Assembly: GCA_021772915.1 (NCBI GenBank)
Contig: JAJFLB010000026.1
Coordinates: forward strand, 1 to 64,000
Direction of reading: 5' to 3'
Source of the DNA: Gammaproteobacteria bacterium
GTDB taxonomy: Bacteria > Pseudomonadota > Gammaproteobacteria > Xanthomonadales > SZUA-36
Length of the DNA: 64,000 bases
Positions 59,690-64,000 of the stretch are shown here, in pieces (the stretch's first letter is position 1; every line of letters starts with the position of its first letter). The position numbers and the translations under genes are program-made. Below the pieces are notes generated by a model. The model was not told the origin of the DNA. It saw only the letters and a program-made list of their open reading frames with translations, and made no database searches.

Positions 59690-60970
59690 TCAGGGCCGCT
59701 CCAATATAGCGCTGACCCCCATACCACCTGCCGTACAAACTGAAATTAGCCCACGTCCTGAACCCTTATCCGCCAACATTTGAGCCAGGGTCCCCATGAT
59801 GCGGGCACCGGTTGCTGCAAACGGGTGACCGGCAGCCAGGCTGCCGCCATTGACGTTCAGTTTCTTGCGGTCGATGCTGCCAAGGGCTTTCTCAAGACCG
59901 AGTCGTTGTGTGCAATAGGTTTTCGACTCCCACGCCTTGAGCGTACACAACACCTGTGCAGCAAATGCTTCATGGATTTCATAAAAGTCAAAATCCTGTA
60001 ATGAGAGCGCCTTGCGTTGGAGCATCTCAGCCACTGCAACCGTTGGACCCATCAACAAACCTTCGTCATTCACAAAATCGACTGCGGCGGAACGGCCAGT
60101 CTCCAGAAAAGCCTGTACCGGGAGGTCATGCTGCTGCGCCCACTGCTCCGAGCACAACAAAACGGCAGCGGCGCCGTCGGTCAGTGGTGTGCTGTTGCCA
60201 GCGCTCAAGGTGGCACCGGATGTCTTGGAGAAAACGGTGCGTAAACTGGCAAGTTTTTCCATACTGGTGTCAGCTCGTAAATTATTATCCCGGCTGACGC
60301 CACTGAATGGGGTTACGAGGGTGTCAAAGAAACCGGCGTCGTAGGCGGCTGCGGCTTTGTGGTGACTTTCAAAAGCCAGTTGGTCCTGCTCCTCGCGGGG
60401 AATGTGCCATTCCCGGGCCATGCGTTCGCAATGTTGACCCATTGATAAACCGGTGCGCATCTCACTATTGGTGGGGGACACCGGCTTGAGTTCGCGCGGA
60501 CTGAATCCTTTCAACGCTGACAATCGGTCTCGCAGTGTTCTGGCTTGGCTGAAACGGATCAGACGTCGGGCAAACTTGTTACCAAAAACAATTGGCGCAT
60601 CCGAGGTGGTGTCACTACCTGCTGCAATGCCGCAGTCGATCTGTCCGCTGGAAATTTTGGCTGCCAGTGTCAGTGCAGCCTGTAAACTGGTTCCACAGGC
60701 CTGTTGTAGCGTGATACCCGCTGTGAGCGGTGACAGCTTACTGGATAGGACCGCTTCACGCGCCAGGTTGAAATCTCTCGAGTGGGTAATGACTGCCCCC
60801 GCCATTACCTCGTCGATTTGTGCACCAGCCAGATCGAATCGGTCGGCGACCCCGTCAATGACAGATGAGAGCATATCCAGGTTGCTCTTATCCGCATAAA
60901 AGGTATTGGAACGACAAAATGGAATTCGACTGCCTCCCACGATGGCGACTTTACGAAGAGAATCAGTCAT
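59690..60970 (-). CDS. fadI: 3-ketoacyl-CoA thiolase
   Basis: Last step of beta-oxidation: thiolytic release of acetyl-CoA. The 426-residue protein has the nucleophile in QQACGTSLQAAL, the His in YEIHEAFAAQV and the second Cys in SVCTAGGMGVSA; GGSLAAGHPFAATGARI is the Gly-rich loop. The length and the partnership with fadJ point to FadI rather than an acetoacetyl-CoA thiolase. ATG 60970 overlaps the fadJ stop by 8 bases. Confidence 0.93.
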   Translation of the reverse strand: MTDSLRKVAIVGGSRIPFCRSNTFYADKSNLDMLSSVIDGVADRFDLAGAQIDEVMAGAVITHSRDFNLAREAVLSSKLSPLTAGITLQQACGTSLQAALTLAAKISSGQIDCGIAAGSDTTSDAPIVFGNKFARRLIRFSQARTLRDRLSALKGFSPRELKPVSPTNSEMRTGLSMGQHCERMAREWHIPREEQDQLAFESHHKAAAAYDAGFFDTLVTPFSGVSRDNNLRADTSMEKLASLRTVFSKTSGATLSAGNSTPLTDGAAAVLLCSEQWAQQHDLPVQAFLETGRSAAVDFVNDEGLLMGPTVAVAEMLQRKALSLQDFDFYEIHEAFAAQVLCTLKAWESKTYCTQRLGLEKALGSIDRKKLNVNGGSLAAGHPFAATGARIMGTLAQMLADKGSGRGLISVCTAGGMGVSAILERP

Positions 60971-62942
60971 TGTCCTGCTCCTGTTGCCGTAGGTAGTGCA
61001 ATGGGCCACCACGAAAGGGTGCAAAACCGGTGCCAAAAATCATGCCTGCATCCAGTACATCTGCATCCTCAACTATATCGTCAGCCAGTGCTGTTTCACA
61101 GGCCTGAAAATAGGGTGCCATCAGCTCTTTGGTGATGTGCTCTATTGGATAATCCTTGATATCCGAAGATGTCCCTTTTGGTTTGCCTTTTACCCAGTTG
61201 TAAAAGCCCTTGCCGGACTTGCGCCCCAGGTTTCCTTCATTAACCATCTGTTGTAACCGGGCAGCTCCCTTCCTGGCGTCGTCTCCACCCAGCATGGTTA
61301 CAACATTGAGACATACGTCCAGTCCAACCGTGTCTGCCAGCTCCACCGGACCCATTGGCATTCCGAACGACTTGGCTGCATGGTCCAACACGTCAATGGG
61401 AATGTTTTGGGTCAAATGCATTGTCATTGCCCTGGCCATATAACCTGACAGAACCCGGTTTACCAGAAAGCCCGGCGTACTTTTGACCGGCAGTGGGAAA
61501 CGGTTAATGAGACGACAAAATGCCGCACCCCTGGCAACTTGGGCAGCGTCGGTTTGCGGGTCATGGACAATTTCAACCAAGGGCATTTTGGCTACTGGGT
61601 TAAAGAAATGGATACCGATCAGACGCTCTGGCTGCTCAAGCACAGTTGCCAGCTCATCCAGAGGTATGGCAGACGTATTGGTGGCGAGTATGGCGCCCGC
61701 TTTCAACCGTGGTTCAAGGCTTGCAAAAAGTGCCCGTTTTGCATCCGCATCTTCAAAAATGGCTTCTATTATGACATCGGCCTTGCCAACACCTTTGCCC
61801 TCCACATCCGGCAACAAACGACTCAGTGCGGCCTCGACCTTGTTAGGGTCTCGCAGCTTTTTCCTGAACAGAGATTTTGCGCGTTTAAGTGCGGGTTCAA
61901 TGTAACTTAACTCCCGGTCCTGCAAGGTGACCTCCAACCCCTGCAATACGCACCACGCAGCGATATCACCCCCCATGACACCGGCGCCGATGACGTGCAC
62001 CCTGCGAGCGCTAAAATCTGCTTGCTTGCCAATTTCCTTCAACCGTTCCATCAGGAAAAACACCCGTCGTAAGTTCCTGGAGGTTTCACCCGTGATAAGT
62101 TTGCCGACACGTTCTGACTCTTCCACCAGCATGCGGTGCGGGTCATCACCATGTAGTTCCCACGCCTCGATTAGCTCAAAGGGTGCCGGATAGTGCCCGG
62201 GGTTGGCTTTGGCTGATACCTGTTTGCGCATCATGCGCGCAAGCAGAGGTCTGATCGGGCCAAAATTCTGTAGGCGGGTCACGGAACCGGGTTGCCGGCT
62301 CTTACGACCTTGTTTTATCGCCCGACGAGCCGCCCAGCGTAGTGATCCATGCGCACCCACCAATTCATCAACAAGCCCCATGGCCCTGGCCGCCTGGGGA
62401 CGAAGGTTACGGCTGCTGAGCATCAGTGACATGGCCTTTGACGCGCCGATGCGCTGCACACTCCGTGCACTGCCACCAAAACCCGGGTAAATGCCGAGCT
62501 GAATTTCAGGAAATCCAAGCCGGGTGTGCTCAACGCTACTTGCAATTATGTAATCAAAGGTCAACGCAAGCTCCAGTCCACCACCCAGACAATAGCCGTC
62601 TATGGTGACCACGGTCGGGAAGGGCAGTGCTTCAATGCGGCCCAATAGCCGGTGCACGCGGCGAATGCCTTCGCTGGCAACGGAGGCATCGTCGTAGGCA
62701 TCGAATTCTCGCACGTCAGCACCAACAACAAATGATCCTGGCTTTGCAGACTGTAAAACCAATCCGGCCGGCGCATCGGATTCCAGGGAGCCAACAATGG
62801 TGTCGAGTTCGGCAAGCAACTCCAGCGACAGGCTGTTGACCCGTTCGCCCGCACGGTCAATGGACAGCCAAAGGACATTGTCGATATCGCTTGAAAGTTT
62901 CCAGTGTTTAAATTGTCTGTCTTTGAGTGGCGTATTGTTCAT
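60963..62942 (-). CDS. fadJ: Fatty acid oxidation multifunctional enzyme (hydratase/3-hydroxyacyl-CoA dehydrogenase)
   Basis: A 659-residue enzyme. The N-terminal crotonase half (about 1-190) has GGGLELALTFDYIIAS and LGFPEIQLGIYPGFGG. The dehydrogenase half has the NAD site VHVIGAGVMGGDIAAWC (about 315) and IGIHFFNPVAKMPLVEIV with the catalytic His, and two C-terminal domains (FLVNRVLSGYM, GRKSGKGFYNW). It hydrates enoyl-CoA and oxidises the product for FadI, the next gene. It is shorter than E. coli FadJ (about 714 residues). Confidence 0.93.
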   Translation of the reverse strand: MNNTPLKDRQFKHWKLSSDIDNVLWLSIDRAGERVNSLSLELLAELDTIVGSLESDAPAGLVLQSAKPGSFVVGADVREFDAYDDASVASEGIRRVHRLLGRIEALPFPTVVTIDGYCLGGGLELALTFDYIIASSVEHTRLGFPEIQLGIYPGFGGSARSVQRIGASKAMSLMLSSRNLRPQAARAMGLVDELVGAHGSLRWAARRAIKQGRKSRQPGSVTRLQNFGPIRPLLARMMRKQVSAKANPGHYPAPFELIEAWELHGDDPHRMLVEESERVGKLITGETSRNLRRVFFLMERLKEIGKQADFSARRVHVIGAGVMGGDIAAWCVLQGLEVTLQDRELSYIEPALKRAKSLFRKKLRDPNKVEAALSRLLPDVEGKGVGKADVIIEAIFEDADAKRALFASLEPRLKAGAILATNTSAIPLDELATVLEQPERLIGIHFFNPVAKMPLVEIVHDPQTDAAQVARGAAFCRLINRFPLPVKSTPGFLVNRVLSGYMARAMTMHLTQNIPIDVLDHAAKSFGMPMGPVELADTVGLDVCLNVVTMLGGDDARKGAARLQQMVNEGNLGRKSGKGFYNWVKGKPKGTSSDIKDYPIEHITKELMAPYFQACETALADDIVEDADVLDAGMIFGTGFAPFRGGPLHYLRQQEQDND

Positions 62943-63042
62943 CGGGGTTCCGAATTTCCGGCCGGCACGGCCGATGTAGTGAGTTTAATGCAAAGATGAG
63001 GGCAAATCCTGCACATGCAACCGGGTTTCCACACGGGTTGAT

Positions 63043-63639
63043 TCATGGCAGCCGCAAGCCGGCATTTCGTAGCATGGTGGCCGTACGAATCAGGGGAAGC
63101 CCAATGATTGCGGTTGGGTCTTCGCTAACGATACGCTCGAATAACACGATTCCGAGTGACTCTGCTTTGAACGCGCCAACACAGTTGTAGGGTTTTTCCT
63201 TTAGCAAGTAACGCTCAATATCTATTGGGAGTAGCTTGCGGAAATGGACCTTGGTGCGATCAGTGTGCTGCTCTGAGAAGCCACGTGTAAGACATTGCAC
63301 ACTGACAGAAGTCAGGAATTCAACCATTTTTCCGCTACAGGACTCTAGCTGTTCCAGTGCAATATCATGAGTGCCGGGCTTGCCGATGACCCGCTCATCG
63401 AGCACTGCTACCTGGTCGGAGCCAATAACAACTGCATGTGGGTAGGTCCCGGTCACGGTCTTCGCCTTGAGCTTGGCCAGACGGGCAACCAGCCTGGCTG
63501 GCGACTCATCGGGGGCTGCAGTCTCATCAATTTGCGGGGAGTGGCAACTAAAAGGAATACCAAGACGCCCCAGCAGTAATTTACGATATTCACTGCTCGA
63601 GCCAAGCACCAGAGACTTCGGAGCTGGTTCGTTACTCAT
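63043..63639 (-). CDS. yceF: Maf-type nucleotide pyrophosphatase YceF
   Basis: A 198-residue house-cleaning enzyme that hydrolyses m7GTP and related nucleotides. Visible blocks: LVLGSSSEYRKLLLGRLG, the substrate-loop Asp/Glu in DETAAPDESPARLV, IGSDQVAVLD and CVGAFKAESLGIVLFERI. YceF is distinguished from Maf by GSDQVAVLD and its position divergent from yceD. Confidence 0.94.
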   Translation of the reverse strand: MSNEPAPKSLVLGSSSEYRKLLLGRLGIPFSCHSPQIDETAAPDESPARLVARLAKLKAKTVTGTYPHAVVIGSDQVAVLDERVIGKPGTHDIALEQLESCSGKMVEFLTSVSVQCLTRGFSEQHTDRTKVHFRKLLPIDIERYLLKEKPYNCVGAFKAESLGIVLFERIVSEDPTAIIGLPLIRTATMLRNAGLRLP

Positions 63640-63799
63640 TTATATTGTAAAATGATGGGTTAGTTTGGCTCATTATTACCAGTTTCTGTAGTGTGGTCCG
63701 GGGTCGTTATTATATTTCACCGGGATGAATTATCGGTGAGTTATTTTTACTCTGGGGGTCATACCCAGTACAGATATCAATCTTTTGGAAGTGTGTGTT

Positions 63800-64000
63800 A
63801 TGTCGCGGGAGTACCCTGACTGGATTTCGCCGGATCGAGCCGCCGAAGGTAGGCGGATTTTCAGGGGAACAATTCCGCTAGTGCGGTTACAGCGTCTCGT
63901 GCCCCTGTTGGTTGACGCACAAGGCGAAGTTGCTTTCCAGGCGGCTTTTAGTCGTGATATGGACAAACGTGTACGCATAAATTTACAGGCAGAAGCTTCG
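63800..64000 (+). CDS. yceD: YceD (DUF177) family protein, 5' part
   Basis: An open frame from ATG 63800 to the end of the window, 67 codons so far: MSREYPDWISPDRAAEGRR then FRGTIPLVRLQRLVPLL, matching the start of YceD, which influences 23S rRNA accumulation. The divergent yceF gene supports it; rpmF and the fatty acid genes are expected beyond the window. Confidence 0.88.
   Translation, partial: MSREYPDWISPDRAAEGRRIFRGTIPLVRLQRLVPLLVDAQGEVAFQAAFSRDMDKRVRINLQAEAS

Noticed and set aside
63730-63978. 82-codon - strand frame at the window end
   Set aside because: It is antisense to the recognisable start of yceD.

Overview
The window reads as a contiguous piece of a gammaproteobacterial chromosome, probably from a free-living aquatic aerobe. 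Gene content and order support this: guaB-guaA, tadA, a divergent tesA / ybbA-ybbP block, a lexA gene with a perfect CTGT-N8-ACAG SOS box, an ndk-rlmN-pilF-rodZ-hisS-yfgM-bamB-der block, yceF divergent from yceD, a fadE/fadI/fadJ beta-oxidation set, and AceK with an isocitrate dehydrogenase that carries its Ser113 target. I could not place the genus. Most of the window is housekeeping DNA. I saw no prophage, transposase, CRISPR array, rRNA or tRNA.

Layout. 1-5.5 kb: 3' end of an unknown gene, an APC permease, guaB-guaA and tadA. 5.5-13.4 kb: an accessory surface-glycan region. It holds a small membrane protein and a NoeA-like methyltransferase on +, facing an MBOAT acyltransferase / AlgJ-like SGNH protein / membrane sulfatase-like operon on -, then a zinc-ribbon methyltransferase on +. 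13.4-20.6 kb: class II FBP aldolase, glpT-aceK (translationally coupled), a DUF885 peptidase-like protein and adenosine deaminase. 20.5-26.1 kb: PhyH dioxygenase, ybbAP-type ABC system, tesA and a PlsC-like acyltransferase. 26.1-26.5 kb: a 407-bp gap with an inverted pair of REP-like repeats and a candidate small RNA. 26.5-33.4 kb: ferredoxin-NADP reductase, ung, GFA, MAPEG, icd, DUF455, lpxH and a periplasmic cyclophilin. 33.5-43.8 kb: gyrA, peroxiredoxin, a long perfect hairpin, a PilH-like receiver, acuI-like reductase, Yip1 protein, purB, fumC, imuA and lexA. 43.8-51.6 kb: moxR-DUF58-tgpA operon, patatin-like lipase and fadE. 51.8-59.7 kb: the ndk to der block. 59.7-64 kb: fadI-fadJ, yceF and the 5' end of yceD.

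How the genes connect. guaB, guaA, purB and add cover purine synthesis and salvage. icd, fumC and aceK set flux at the TCA/glyoxylate branch, which suits growth on fatty acids degraded by fadE/fadIJ. tgpA, DUF58 and moxR form the usual transglutaminase/AAA module. The 5.5-13.4 kb region probably acetylates and methylates an exported polysaccharide whose polymerising enzymes are not in the window.

The least ordinary signals are non-coding or at gene edges: (i) a candidate ~94-nt sRNA on the - strand at about 26430-26337, with its own promoter, a C-rich hairpin loop and a UUCG-capped terminator; (ii) four copies of a 28-29 nt REP-like unit at three loci, one of which encodes the last residues of TgpA and one of which sits between lexA and imuA; (iii) a 33-bp inverted repeat between the receiver and peroxiredoxin genes; (iv) an orphan imuA without imuB/dnaE2 whose frame runs into the 3' end of fumC; and (v) the glycan-modification cluster. 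All assignments come from reading motifs and remembered family features; no database search was run.
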